A stretch of 64,000 bases of DNA. Source: Enoplolaimus lenunculus. Its lineage: Eukaryota > Nematoda > Enoplea > Enoplida > Thoracostomopsidae. Below, piece by piece: positions 45,995 through 58,354 of the stretch. The notes under the pieces were generated by a model. That model made no database searches. It had not been told where the DNA came from and saw only the letters and a program-made list of their open reading frames with translations. Numbering within the stretch: position 1 is the stretch's first letter; every line of letters begins with the position of its first letter. Location of the stretch: assembly GCA_030248215.1 (NCBI GenBank), contig JASANG010004101.1:300906-364905 (forward strand), in the 5' to 3' direction. The position numbers were made by a program, and so were the translations under genes.

Positions 45995-48900
45995 GTAAGT
46001 AGGTTGAATATGAATGTTAGACACATGGGATACATAATGCAAATTTCGTTTTGTCTGCGAAATTTTATCGTATTTTGTATGTTTTCGCTTAAAAATATAG
46101 GTGCGTTGATGCAGAAATAAGTTATGTTGCTTATTAGAAAACATGTGTTGATTGTATTCTCTAATGTGTGTAGTACCCATCATCAGCTGGTGATAGGTCT
46201 TGTAACGATTGAAGAAACAAATGATAAGTTTAGAAATTCAGCATATATTTTGGATGCGATTTACCCTGCCTTTGTGCAAATTTAAGATCTGCAACCATAG
46301 GGGTTCCTGAGTTGAAATCCTATCGTTAACTGGTTAGAGATGGTATATGCATTTAAAAATATGACCCCTGGTGTAGTAAAAAATAAATTGGACGGTTCTG
46401 TGGAGGTTTTAACTCGTTTTAAAAAATTTTCTTTGTTGTTACTTTTTGCGTCATCTCTCACATAGAATATTCTGTGAACAATTCAACGCAAACTGTACAT
46501 GCGAAATACGAGTTTAACAATTATTACTCGTATGCCAAAAACAAAATCATTACAAGAGGCGACAGGCCCGTCGTGCCTGACGGTCACCAGAACATTTAGG
46601 GTATTAACTCTAACTTAAGGCAGATCTCAGATGAAATAAAACATCTTAAGTGGATCTAAAAATGTTAGACAAACGGGAATAAATGACAACTGAAAACGCT
46701 ATCTGATATCACCATTTTTTTCATAAAATATATTTTCGGTATTTCTAATTTTCATTCATAATACAATCATTAGTAAGCACTTAGTGAATCAAAATTAAGG
46801 TCCCCGCGACCTAAGATAGACGACAAACCGCTGAAAACAAAAATTGTACACTGCCAGGAAGTTAAAGTATTTTGGTGAACTTAAAAATAGAAATGACATG
46901 TATCTGAAAAGGAGTGACTTTCATGGCACGAAAAGTGCGTATACAAAAATTATTCAGTAAATCAATACTCAACCGCAACGTTCATCTAAATCTTGTGAAA
47001 GCAACCTAAAGAAGTTGATTAATACTATATTTTTAACAACTTTGTTGGTATATCAATATATTAAAGTTGGAACGCCCCACATACGTATTTTGGGCAAATT
47101 TGCAGCACTACTTTGGTTATAAAAATTTCTTAGGAAATACACGTGATCGATTGTTCTTTGTTCTATGAAAAGAAAATTCGCAACGAAACTTTTGTGCTTT
47201 CCTTAACTTTGGGCATTGCGCAAAGCTGGCATACCTACTAGTTTTAAATTATATAACAGCACCAATACCGTTATTCTATTCTACTGACATTAACTTTCAA
47301 ACCTGTTCACTAACAATTCGAAGATATGCAGCAATTTGTAGATTTCTAATCAGTATTGGTGTACTGGAGTTTAAGATTTGCTTTTCTTTACAACTGCTAA
47401 CATGATTTTGCATTAAAACTAATCCAAGACTGAAAACTATGATCATATTTTCACTTTATTCACTTTTTATGGCTTCATAATTGGATGTTAGGTTTTTATA
47501 CTTTGCGATTCGTTTGATATTTGTATATAACTCAAGGTTAAATTCGATCTGTTGAGCTTCGAGAAAAATTAAATTTATTAGAATGTGAGCACTTGTAGCT
47601 TAGCTTCGGTTTCAGGCTTTCTCCTCCATGCGCACTGCAAACTTTAAACTCAACACGATATGTTACATCTGCAATGACTGGCATTCATCCACAGTGTAAG
47701 CGGCAAATCAAAAACAGCACAGGAGTTGCCCGTACAAATCGGCCGCGCAAAGAATTCATTTGTAAATACTGTGGAAGACATTTTACAAAATCATACAATC
47801 TATTGATTCATGAACGAACACATACTGATGAACGTCCGTATACATGTGATATATGCGGTAAAGCATTCAGACGCCAAGATCATCTCAGAGATCATCGGTG
47901 AGTGATTGGCTCTTTTTTTGCTATAGGGGTCACTTGCTGCATATCAGGACATAGAAAACTATATCTGTTACCCATCAATAGTGTATACACTGCAAAAAAT
48001 GGTGAGTCAAAGTGACTCTCTCCGAAATAGGCTTTTCCTGACTACACAAACTGAGTCAAAATGTGACTCCACCAGAGCCAAGTTCGACTCAATTTGACTC
48101 TGGCGGAGTCGAATTTTGACTCAGTTTGTCTAGTCAGGAAAAGCCTATTTCGGAGAGAGGCAATTTGACTCACCATTTTTTGCAGTGTATGTTTTAAATG
48201 TTGCAAAACTAACATTAACACTTTGTGAACTCTTACGTCTCCAGGAATCGAACCCGGACCAATTGGTTATAAGTCGCATATGATCAACTGTACAACGCTG
48301 AAGCTATTGCAATCATTCGAGTCTTGAACGTGACTTGGCGTATAGCGTCTGTTATAAATGTACGTATGTACCAAGTGAATGCTTGTTTGTGAAATTGTAG
48401 CCTAAATCTTTATAGATTCATTCATTCAAAAGAAAAGCCGTTCAAGTGTGATTTATGCGGGAAAGGATTCTGTCAAGCGCGCACATTGCAAGTACATCGT
48501 GTTCTTCATGCTGAAACACCAACACCACACATCTGTTGCGAATGCGGTCGCGCGTTTAGTCAACGAACAAATTTGAAGGTACCTAATGCAACAAATAAGT
48601 ATTGTTAAATGACGCAAATTGCACAACAATTTATGTTGTGTAAAGATTAAAGCTTTGATTCGAATATTAGAGTCGCGTGCAAACGGGCACATCAGAACGC
48701 GTCGGCAATTAACCAGTCTTACATAGAGTATACTGTGAGGTGTGTTGACAAATAGCATATTTTTTATCTGGTTAACTACTCTATTGGGTTGTTTTGTAAA
48801 TTGTGGATATGTGTACGGTGAAAGTTTTCGGTACTTAACTCAATCAAAAAATCATTGTGCAGTGCCCCGTACAACATTTAGCAGCCGTAATTTCAAGTCT

Positions 48901-49219
48901 TCCCATATTGCTTGTTAGTAATAAGACTAACAGCGTTAACTGCGTATGTTGAATTCACAATAACAGGGACAAAGAATGCAGTGCAAAAAATTCACAATAG
49001 CCAGGGAAACAGACACAGTGCATGCATTAAATTTGAAAGCTCACGGCTTGGCTCAAAAAGTAGTGCTTATCACTAAATGGTAATTGATGCATCGCATTTG
49101 AAAACATGGCTAATTGCCGAAAGAACTTATTATTTCAGGCGCATATGCTCACTCATTCGCTTGGCAAAACTCGCACATCGAATTCCGTTAAAGTTCCAAT
49201 TGACACACATGCTCATTGA
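45216..49219 (+). CDS. Odd-skipped-related (Osr) C2H2 zinc-finger factor
   Basis: Four exons (45216-45994, 47616-47897, 48416-48578, 49139-49219) join in frame into 434 codons plus stop. Osr/Odd proteins are nuclear DNA-binding regulators of gut, limb and kidney-type development. Four C2H2 fingers lie at about 309-329, 337-357, 365-385 and 394-414. The first two, [20 protein letters not shown] and [16 protein letters not shown], are almost invariant in the family. RFDFTKL in exon 1 resembles the RFDFANL motif of vertebrate Osr1. The long N-terminal part is Ser/Asn-rich. The protein stops soon after finger 4, where Osr2-type proteins have a fifth. The start ATG at 45216 is the first in the long frame; an upstream exon is possible. 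Confidence 0.93.
45995..47615. other. Osr intron 1
   Basis: 1.6 kb. It contains a tRNA-like trace on the minus strand near 46290-46350 and a segment (46150-46280) weakly like 32100-32360. No clear gene. Confidence 0.5.
47616..47897 (+). CDS. Osr exon 2 (zinc fingers 1-2)
   Basis: Acceptor GTTTCAG, donor ATCG|GTGAGT. It codes a linker and fingers 1 and 2; the codon for Arg354 is split with exon 3. Confidence 0.95.
47986..48189. mobile_element. Palindromic MITE in Osr intron 2
   Basis: About 200 bp almost wholly self-complementary. Left arm ACTGCAAAAAATGGTGAGTC and right arm GACTCACCATTTTTTGCAGT; the arms continue through CTCCGAAATAGGCTTTTCCTG and back. It is built from repeats of TGAGTCAAA. 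Ends within TACACTGC and GCAGTGTA, with TA next to them, fit a TA target. No coding capacity. Confidence 0.85.
48232..48312 (-). repeat. tRNA-like sequence in Osr intron 2
   Basis: On the minus strand there is a perfect B box GGGTTCGATTCC and an Ile-tRNA-like CTTATAACCAATTGGTC stretch before it. The A box and acceptor stem are weak. It is likely a tRNA-derived SINE head or a tRNA pseudogene. Confidence 0.5.
48416..48578 (+). CDS. Osr exon 3 (finger 3 and first half of 4)
   Basis: Acceptor TTTATAG, donor AAG|GTACCT. It codes [20 protein letters not shown] and the start of finger 4 ([17 protein letters not shown]). Confidence 0.94.
49139..49219 (+). CDS. Osr exon 4 and stop
   Basis: Acceptor ATTTCAG. 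It completes finger 4 with AHMLTH and adds a 20-residue tail [20 protein letters not shown], then TGA. Confidence 0.9.
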   Translation, partial: AHMLTHSLGKTRTSNSVKVPIDTHAH

Positions 49220-50523
49220 GTATCGTACGACCATCTGATGACAATTGTATATTTTGTCGTAACCAGTAATCAACCCTTGCAAAATGTGCGTAATTATAAC
49301 AATTTGTACCTTTTCGTTCCTGTTCTATATTCATCTATACTAAATACAGCTGAAACACCCACAATTCTAGTTTTAGGCATAGCTTCAGTTATTTTTGGGT
49401 TCTTGACTAAAGCATGAGGTCGGTAGTCATCAATGAATTTCGCTACATATTCAAGTATTTAATCTAATCAGCTTTGTTGTTAAAGATATATAAATTTCCC
49501 TGATGAGAAAGTTGTCATAAAATGTCTTGACAAATAAATTTTGTTAACGGTTTTGTAACACGACATTTTAAGGCGCATTCTTTTCAATAGAATGTTTAAT
49601 TTGATTACATTACAGATTGTAAGCAAATTTGTGTTTACTAATTCATTTTTGCATCTCAATGCGCTTGATGGGCATAGTGGGCAAAAATAAATGGATTGCA
49701 TTTGTTGATGGGCATAGTGGGCAAAAATAAATGGATTGCATTTCAATTTTTTCTTTTGTCTAATACGAGTTTCTTTTTTTATTTTCGCATTGGTTGGGTG
49801 TCTAAAATCTTACTTAATTATTTACTTGAACTGTGCTTAAGTAATACTTAAATCGTTGACTTAGTAAATACTTTACTTTTCGAACGAAACTAATAAACGC
49901 CAAATGTAAGCCATTGTTATAACAAAAAAGTGATAGGTTTTGTTATATAAGGAGGCTTCACGAGCCTACAATATTTATTTAACTAACGCTAATATGCCTG
50001 AACCGCAAATCTGTAACATATCAAATTTAGTTAGCGACTTAAGAGCATTTGCTTAACTTAAGTACGCTTTTAAAATCGACAAAATGGCTAAGTAATTATT
50101 TAGCACGTACCTAAGTACCAAGTTATACTTAATTAGGGTTTCATAAACCGAACCATTCTCTTATTGCCAATCATGCATGATATTTTTGTTCCATATATCG
50201 CGATTTGGTAATTTTGTTTGTGGTATTTGTTTTGTCAGTTGGCGATCGAATTGGTTTGTTGATGCAATGCACCACTTTAGATATAACATTTTGATTGTGT
50301 AAACGAAATTAAATGGCGACAACAAAATGCCCAGTATGCTTAAACGAACATTTCTCATTATTGCACAAAAATCACTAAAATATTGGTTCTTGATGTCAAA
50401 ATTGGCATATTTTTAATGTCTTTCAGCGAGACGCTGTCTTTACCTGAAAAATGAATTCGATTGAACAGCGCAGTCTCGTTCGATTTATATACCTATAGTT
50501 TGTTTAAAAAAATAATGTGGACC
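49220..50523. other. Osr 3' flank
   Basis: AT-rich. Possible poly(A) signals AATAAA occur at about 49532, 49685 and 49724. A 39-bp unit with GATGGGCATAGTGGGCAAAA is duplicated in tandem at about 49668-49745. Confidence 0.5.
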
Positions 50524-50712
50524 ACACTGTAAATTCCAGTGAGTTTATTTTAACTCAGAATGAGTTGAACCACTTTGTCTGAGTTAGGACTATCAGAGCT
50601 TCGAATTATGAGTTGATTCAACTCAGTATGACTTAATTAATAAACTTCCCCGGAATGAACTCAACTCAGAATGAGAATCAACTGAACTTTGAGTGAGTTA
50701 AAGTTTAAGTGC
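50524..50712. repeat. GAGTT-rich inverted-word repeat
   Basis: ACACTGTAAATTCCAGTGAG start, then repeated AACTCAGAATGAGTT words in both orientations. It resembles in build the palindromic MITE at 47986-48189 (CACTG start, GAGT words) but is less regular. Likely a decayed small DNA element. Confidence 0.45.
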
Positions 50713-52931
50713 AGAAGCAATAGTTAAATATACAGCCATATCGCAACACAACAAATGCGAATGAAGACATAAAATGGAACTTCTTTTAATGTTTTTTATT
50801 GAATCGTTGTGAATGTAGCGTTCATTCTTATTCATTTTCTACAGTCCCTATAACATTGGCTTAATTTATGATTTACGCTTGTTTTATATCGTCTTCCATT
50901 TTTTATTCACGCGTTGATCTCGCTTTGTTTTGTATGTATCAATATATTTTTAGTCGCTTTGATAAGTTTTAATGTTTAACTTGAACTTTAAATACTACAA
51001 GTATATTATGTTTTAGCATAGTACAAAACCAGTGACAACTCCCAATTGTGTCAAAACGTAGATTAAAGAAATATCATTTGCAAATTTTTTGATTACAGTT
51101 CTCTTTTCAACGAAAGCTGATTGCGAACTATTTTTTTACGAAAAAATCGCTGAACTTTACAGCAATTTAAGTTTGAAATCTGGCCAGTAATCTTGATGTT
51201 GCTAGAATAAATATTCGGAATATCATTTTAAATGTCAGAAAACGTTCGAAAAATTATATATAGCTGGTCAGAACACTGCAACAAGGATCAGATAACTAGC
51301 GTAATGTTAAAATTGAAGATTATTGCTTTATAAAATGCACATCTCTCATAAATCCGCATCACACACGCACACATAATATTTAAATATGTTTGATTTTTAA
51401 CCAGACTTCCGTGATAGTAAGGTTTCTGTGTAAAATACAATTGCATGGTGTTATAAAGGGGGTAAATAACATTTAATTTTTCTGACATTTTTTAAATTTA
51501 ATAGTTCAGAACGGAACCTAATGGCTACTACGTTTACAATCTTTATTTTCGTTTCGCGTGAGCTTATTGTTGGCATGCTCTCTTATTTATATGTACAGTT
51601 CATTGTGCGCATAATTGATTAAATAAATGAACGGAATATATGCAATGAAATATGCTTAAAAGAACGTGTATGACTCTTAATGGTCATAAAAACCTCAACA
51701 TTTTTCAGCAAAAGTCGCGAGATCGAACTGCTATAGAAGATTTATAATGAAATGTCAATGTTATACGTGAGAAATTAGGACTCATCGTTTAAATTCATTA
51801 CTGTATTACATCAAAGAAACTAAAGTGTCAAGTTTAAGGTCAATCCGTAAAACGGTTTCTTTACGACAAGCCATTCAGAATCAATTTGGAAACGGTTTTA
51901 ATATTACATGATGTACGCCATAATTTTTAGATCCAACCATTTAGGGGGAATAATGAAAAAGACCTAAAGGCCTGAATAATGGTTTGAAAAGTCTATGGAA
52001 CTTGGTATTCGGCCTAATTTCATGTTTCACCGGGTGCGTTTAATAGAATAATCGAAATAAGATGGACTTTAACGTCACACGTGCACCATGGCCATGCCTG
52101 TCACTCAACAATTTTTCATTCGCTGACTATCTTTCTGCAGTGTTCAAAACGATACAAGCTGTCGTTGCAATCTATGTGCCTGCTACGCCTTCATTCTGCT
52201 TCCTCCTTTAATACATGATTGAGCGAGAATTGATCAATTTATAACGCACCTAGCAACGTGGGTTGTGTATCTAGAATGTATACTAGTGCCAATTTCTTTT
52301 CTGTCAAGATGGCTATAAGTGCGATACAGTGAAAATCGTTTTAGTGAATATTTCGTTCAGTCGAAAAATAATAAAAATAACGGCCAATGTTTACTTTTCA
52401 GGGTTGTAACTGTATATCAAGCATATTCCTAAGCTCAGAAAGCCTAACCAAACAAAAAATATGATATAAAATGTAAACCTACTATTGCAGTGCCTCCAAA
52501 AAACAGCACGACTTTAAGGGTAACATGGGCAAAAATGACAATTAGGCTTTATGTACAAAACTTAAATTGTTTACCTAAAAACAGCCCATGAATATAGATC
52601 GGAGACGGACCGCTTTATCGTGACACTGCCATGGGGCAAGCGTAAGCTTCAGACTATTTTTTCGCTTAGGCTTAATCTTCAAAACGTCAACTTATCACAA
52701 AGCGAAATCACAGCTCGACAAAAACACCACAGCTTTGATTTTTCAAAATCGCTTTAAAACTGTTTATAATAAACGCCCACGGTTCCAAAGTAGCAACGTT
52801 GCTATGAATTTAAAATCAAGAATTTTGAGCGAATAAAAGGCTTAAAAATATAAGTATTGAATTCATTACTAAAAGCAAGAAAACATTTTCAAAAAAGTAT
52901 ACCATATCTATAATATATTCCAGTTTTGCGC
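50713..52931. other. AT-rich stretch, no gene recognised
   Basis: Only short open frames and no clear repeats. Confidence 0.4.
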
Positions 52932-53020
52932 TGTCACTGCAGTGACAAATAAATATGACGAATCATATGAACACGATAGTGTTCATCATATGAACACGAT
53001 AGTGTTCATATATATGATTC
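52932..53020. repeat. Two palindromes in a row
   Basis: TGTCACTGCAGTGACA is a perfect 16-bp palindrome at 52932-52947. Next, 52960-53020 reads GAATCATATGAAC to GTTCATATATATGATTC and holds two tandem copies of ATGAACACGATAGTGTTCAT, itself a near palindrome. The whole could form cruciforms. Confidence 0.75.
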
Positions 53021-53284
53021 GCGCATCTCAAGCGCGTATTTTCAGTTTAGTTCGCATGTTGGTGCTCAAGTAATATCAGACCGGTATCGTTTAAATTTTG
53101 TACAATGGTATCCTGGTACGTAGGGAATATTTGTGCCAAAGGATTTTGCAAACCAGTGTGGTCTTCAATAGTTACGGTCAAAAAACACCTTACAGAAAGT
53201 GCACGAAATTTTTCATTTTGGTTCAACAGTTTTTACACGTTAGCTATGTAATTTTACGATTATAACTTTCACCACTTTATAGAG

Positions 53285-54780
53285 CTTACGGTTGGTTTCA
53301 CCCCAACGGTTGGTTTCACCCCAACAGTCGGTTTCACCCCAACGGTTGGTTTCACCCCAACGGTTGGTTTCACCCCAACGGTTGGTTTTGCCCCAACGGT
53401 TGGTTTTGCCCCAACGGTTGGTTTCACCCCAACGGGTGGTTTCACCCCAACAGTCGGTTTTACCCCAACGGTTGGTTTCACCCCAACGGTTGGTTTCACC
53501 CCAACGGCTGGTTTCACCCCAACGGTTGGTTTTGCCCCAACGGTTGGTTTTGCCCCAACGGTTGGTTTTGCCCCAACGGTTGGTTTCACCCCAACGGTTG
53601 GTTTCTCCCCAACAGTCGGTTTCTCCCCAACGGTTGGTTTATCCCCAGCGGTTGGTTTCCCCCAACGTGGTTTCTCCAACGGTTGGTTTTGCCCCAACGG
53701 TTGGTTTTGCCCCAACGGTTGGTTTCACCCCAACGGTTGGTTTCACCCCAACGGTTGGTTTTGCCCCAACGGTTGGTTTTGCCCCAACGGTTGGTTTTGC
53801 CCCAACGGTTGGTTTCACCCCAACGGTTGGTTTCACCCCAACAGTCGGTTTCTCCCCAACGGTTGGTTTCACCTCAACGGTTGGTTTCACCCCAACGGTT
53901 GGTTTCACCCCAACGGTTGGTTTCACCCCAACGGTTGGTTTTGACCCAACGGTTGGTATTGCCCCAACGGTTGGTTTCACCCCAACGGTTGGTTTCACCC
54001 CAACAGTCGTTTCTTTCCAACGGTTGGTTTCACCTCAACGGTTGGTTTTGCCCCAACGGTTGGTTTTGCGCCAACGGTTGGTTTCACCCCAACGGTTGGT
54101 TTCACCCCAACGGTTGGTTTTGCCCCAACGGTTGGTTTCAGCTGAACGGTTGGTTTCACCCCAACGGTTGGCTTCACCCCAACGGATGGTTTCACCCCAA
54201 CGGATGGTTTCACCCCAACAGTCGGTTCCACCCCAACGGTTGGTTTTACCCCAACGGTTGGTTTCACCCCAACGGTTGGTTTCACCCCAACGGTTGGTCT
54301 CACCCCAACAGTCGGTTTCACCCCAACGGTTAGCTTTACCCCAATGGTTGGTTTCACCCCAACGGTTGGATTCACCTCAACGGTTGGTTTCACACCAACG
54401 GTTGGTTTTACCCCAACGGTTGGCTTCACCCCAAAGGTTGGTTTCACTCCAACGATTGGTTTCACCCCAACGATTGGTTTCATCCTAACGGTCGGTTTCA
54501 CCCCAACGGTTGCTTTCACCACAACGGTTGGTTTCACCCCAACGGTCGGTTTCATCCCAACGGTTGGTTTCACTCCAACAGTTGGTTTCACCCCAACGGT
54601 TGGTTTCACCCCAACGGTTGGTTTTGCCCCAACGGTTCGTTTCACCGCAGCGGTTAATTTTGCCCCAGAGGTTAGTTTCACCCTAACGGCTGGTTTCACC
54701 TCAACGGTCGGTTTCAGCCCAAGGGTTGCTTTCACACAAACGGTTAGCTTCACCGCAACGGACGATGTCACCCCATGGAT
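53285..54780. repeat. 18-bp minisatellite, about 83 units
   Basis: Tandem units of CCCCAACGGTTGGTTTCA with variants (TTTTGC for TTTCAC, CAACAGTCGG for CAACGGTTGG). CCAAC-G-GTTGG is an inverted repeat in each unit. Since 18 is a multiple of 3, both strands stay open for hundreds of codons (PTVGFT, SPQRLV or GVKPTV repeats); I treat these as artefacts. Units decay toward the right end. Confidence 0.95.
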
Positions 54781-54785
54781 TAATG

Positions 54786-55741
54786 CAGCAGCTTGGTAAA
54801 GCGGTTGAAACTAGAAAAAATGCTCAGCACTTGAGCAAAAAGGGATATGTTTCATATTCCTATTAAAAGTATGGTAAACTAGATCAGCACATTCGCTTGA
54901 TGTAACCTGGAAAAGTATTAAGAAACAATAGCTGCCAAAATCATGCCAATTATTAATTTTTCTGAAACATATTGCGGACAGCAAAATTTCTGTAATATTT
55001 TTTTGTAAGAAACAGATGCTTTTCTTGAATGTAAAGCGAAATTATTTCTGAAATGTAGACAGATGTAGCTTGGAATCCATGAACGTATATTGAACTTCTC
55101 TACAAAACGTATTAAATTTACCTATGGCTTTGTATTATCATAGTTAATTGAATTTCATAAGAGCATTGTGTGGCGACATAATGGCTGTTAGAGTTTTGAT
55201 GACCAATTTTGTTAGATACTTTCTTGAACAGACGTCACAAAACGAATTGCAATTGTTGCTTTAAAAAAGACTCCATTTATAAGTGACTTTTGAGTTTACT
55301 CGATTTTTTACCTTAATAACAAATTATATAAATGCGCATTTCCCACCCGAGTTATTTATCTGTTTCACTGCATAGTCACGACTATTGACGCTCACAAATC
55401 GCACCGTATTCTGGCAACATCGATTAACTTGCAAAATCATAGAGCGGTATACCTCAGCCATGTCTCTGCGACCCTAAGGAATTTCTGAAAATTGCTAACA
55501 AATCCTGTCAAAAACTTCAATGTTAGAAATAGATTTGCTGTCCGCAAGATGTTTCAGAAAAATTAATAATTGGCATGATTTTGGCAGCTATTGTTTCTTA
55601 ATACTTTTCCAGGTTACATCAAGCGAATGTGCTGATCTAGTTTACCATACTTTTAATAGGAATATGAAACATATCCCTTTTTGCTCAAGTGCTGAGCATT
55701 TTTTCTAGTTATAGTTTTTGTCGCTTCGTCAGAAGCTGCTG
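54786..55741. mobile_element. Element with about 200-bp inverted ends
   Basis: 54786-54990 and 55527-55741 are reverse complements with few differences. Outer ends GCAGCAGCTT and AAGCTGCTG; the arms share CTAGAAAAAATGCTCAGCAC and GGACAGCAAA. About 540 bp lies between them without a coding frame. It looks like a foldback or MITE-type element. The 18-bp minisatellite abuts its left end. No clear target duplication. Confidence 0.8.
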
Positions 55742-57654
55742 TTATTTCTTTCTAATCCCGCCCACTGTTAGTTGAACCACCGTGCAATTTTACTACTTTG
55801 AGGGGCGTACCGTTTTCCGTGGTACTCCAATACAGCTAGTTCAAGCTTTAGCATATATTTTTTGCTTGGCCTCAGGCTAATGCCTAGGCTTAGTTACAGC
55901 CCGTCCTTACGCTTAGGCTCAGGATTAGTGATATGATTATGCAACTGCTACGCCCTCAGATGGAAGTCAATTTTAGATCATACTTGACACAGCTATAAAC
56001 GTTTTGGCCGATGTTAATTTTAGGAGCATAACAATAAATTCAGCGTATTCCTAAGCCTAAAACTAAGCCTAAGCGTTGCAAAAATGTTTGCCTAAACCTA
56101 AGCAAAAAATGTAATTTAGAGTCTAAACCTACTCTTTTATAGACCCACCAGAAACCTGGACGCCCCTTAAAGTAACGTAGGCCAAGGTTTTTAACACGAA
56201 TTTACGGAAATAATCAGTTTCAGTTTTGCAATCATTGTTAAAATGAACACGCTGCATTTTAAAGGTTTTAGTTTTTGCGGTTGATTTCTAAGTTATTGCA
56301 ATTTAAGCTTTTTCAACCGCGGTGCTTGTTAAATCTGAAAACATGTACCTCCTAGAAAGTTTTGTTCACGTCTGTATCTCATATGAAATAACCTCTTGTC
56401 CTTCTAACTTTTCTTGAGTCGTGCTAGCATGAGCTGTCCCCGGCTTTAAATTTGGTTTAAAAGAAAGCTTCAAAACTTTTGATAATTGATTAAAAATAAA
56501 AACTAAATACCTTTTTGCGGATGGTCTCTCTGGCTGCAGGCCGCTTAGCACTCATTTCATGGTACGTACTTATGCCTGTGGTTATGTATGTTGAACTTGT
56601 GTTTGGCCTTATAAATGCAATCTCATACATTGTATTGTGATACGATGTAGAAAGTCATTATGGCGTTATCAGGTGAAAAAAAGTTTTAGTGATAAATGTC
56701 AAGCAAGGTGCACTAATTTTAACAAAATGAAATATGCATTTTTCGCAAGATTCAAGATTCACAGTTTTCTCCTCAAGGTTAAAACATTTATCCACGATTT
56801 TTTTGTGTTGTAACAAGTTTTTGTTTAACTGTTTCCCAGCTTTGCGTGTTTTTTGACAGTAGCTGGCTGGCAATTTTAATTCATTGCGTTCTTTACTTGA
56901 GAAACTGGCTTAACGTGGTAACTCATAAAAATTGTGTTTATTTCACAAACTATTTTTGGGTCTGTTCATTGTGCGCCAACATAATGGTCGGATTTTGATA
57001 TCAACAAGTTGGACGCATTTCTGCATTAATTCCAGTATACGTAAAAACATATGTCCAGAACCTGGGAATTGAAGATTTACAGCAAAATTAATAGAACCAC
57101 AATGAACACCTTGCGAGCGTAACAGGTAAGTAGCAAGACGTAAATTTCAGTATTACAAAATAAGGCCAAATTTTAGTTGTGTTGTTTTGAGCACCTCTGG
57201 TGAAAAGACATCATCCTATCTTTACAGACCACGCACAATGTTTGAAGCATGAAATAAATCATGCGAAAATAAAAAATTAGTAAAAGCCTGTACCTGATAC
57301 ATAATGTACCAATTTTTCACCAAAGATTTTCGACGCAACTGACGATTAGTTAAATTTTATCTCCATTCAGCTTTTATGTCAGCGACTCGCGAACGGTAAA
57401 TAAACTATCGCAATCTTTATGTGAAGCATGTCAAGTTGACGTCACAGATTGATCGGAATACATGAAATTGCCGAAAACCTTTCGCGAATTGGGCAATATT
57501 ACTCTTAGGGTTGCAAGTCGACATTACGCCATATTAGCATATTCAGTGCAGACCGTGTTACTTGTAGGGACGTCTGGTTTCTCGCACTACTGCAATAGAC
57601 CAGGATTAGATTTCAGACTTTTTTAAACTTAGGCTTAGGCTGGAGTCTAAGTGT
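55742..57654. other. AT-rich stretch, no gene recognised
   Basis: It includes 55797-55826, nearly the reverse complement of 15651-15681, and TTAGGC-like patches at 55865-55935 and 56050-56110. Short open frames only. Confidence 0.4.
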
Positions 57655-57659
57655 TGAGC

Positions 57660-57860
57660 TATACTGGCCGCGCGCCGCCGGACGCCGTCGTGCCCGGCCC
57701 GCGGCACGATAACCTTTGTACATTAAAAAATTGTCGCACGCCATAATTAAAAATTTTCCTGTTTTTCTTAGCTACGTATATACAGTGGCGCGCATCAGCG
57801 TCCGGCGACGTCCGGCGGTGGACGGCTTTGTGCGGCGGTGCCCGACACAGTAAAGTATAC
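57660..57860. repeat. GC-rich inverted patch
   Basis: Two GC-rich blocks (57665-57710 and 57785-57850) share GTCCGGCG/CGCCGGAC words in opposite orientation, around an AT-rich core. It could be a small inverted-repeat element. The open frames in it are probably incidental. Confidence 0.45.
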
Positions 57861-58018
57861 CAAACCCTACTGCATAGCACTGTAGGCCCATGTTACGATA
57901 AAGATCGTCCCATTAACCCGGAACAGTAATATACTACGAGTGCAAACATGTGCACTCTTGATTAGATATACATAGCATAATTTAATATATATGTGTGTGT
58001 ATATGATATGTATATATA

Positions 58019-58156
58019 CTGAGAAGGTGGCGTAGTAGGGGCAGTATTTACTTTTCTCGGGAAGCGGCCCCTTTACTCTCATATATGCTGAGAGTGTGGT
58101 GTAGTAGGGGCAGTTTTTACTTTCTTTTTGGGTAGGTGGTTTCAGCACCCACTGAC
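58019..58156. repeat. 69-bp tandem duplication
   Basis: CTGAGAAGGTGGCGTAGTAG at 58019 is repeated as CTGAGAGTGTGGTGTAGTAG at 58088, each followed by GGGCAGT-TTTACTTT. Two diverged copies. Confidence 0.65.
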
Positions 58157-58265
58157 CTCCACTTTCAAGGGATGTTGAGGCTGAGCAGGATAAGTGTTCC
58201 AATAATGAATTGCTAATGTGGAGGTTTGGGAGCGACAGCCCTCATGCTGCTTAGAGTCCTCGGAA

Positions 58266-58310
58266 CTTGCGGAGAGTCAGAGGGGCGGCAGCCACCCTAA
58301 AAATCCAAAT
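58266..58310. repeat. Dispersed GC-rich repeat end
   Basis: AGTCAGAGGGGCGGCAGCCA matches TTCAGAGGGGCGGCAGCCCC at about 61451-61475. It probably is the end of a dispersed element at both borders of the minisatellite block. Confidence 0.5.
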
Positions 58311-58354
58311 AGAGATAATTATTCTATGTGGACGTGCTTTTCCTTATTGTGGAC

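Noticed and set aside
53292-54488. 398-codon open frame of SPQRLV repeats, and long frames on the other strand
   Set aside because: They follow from an 18-bp period without stop codons; several frames on both strands are open at once.
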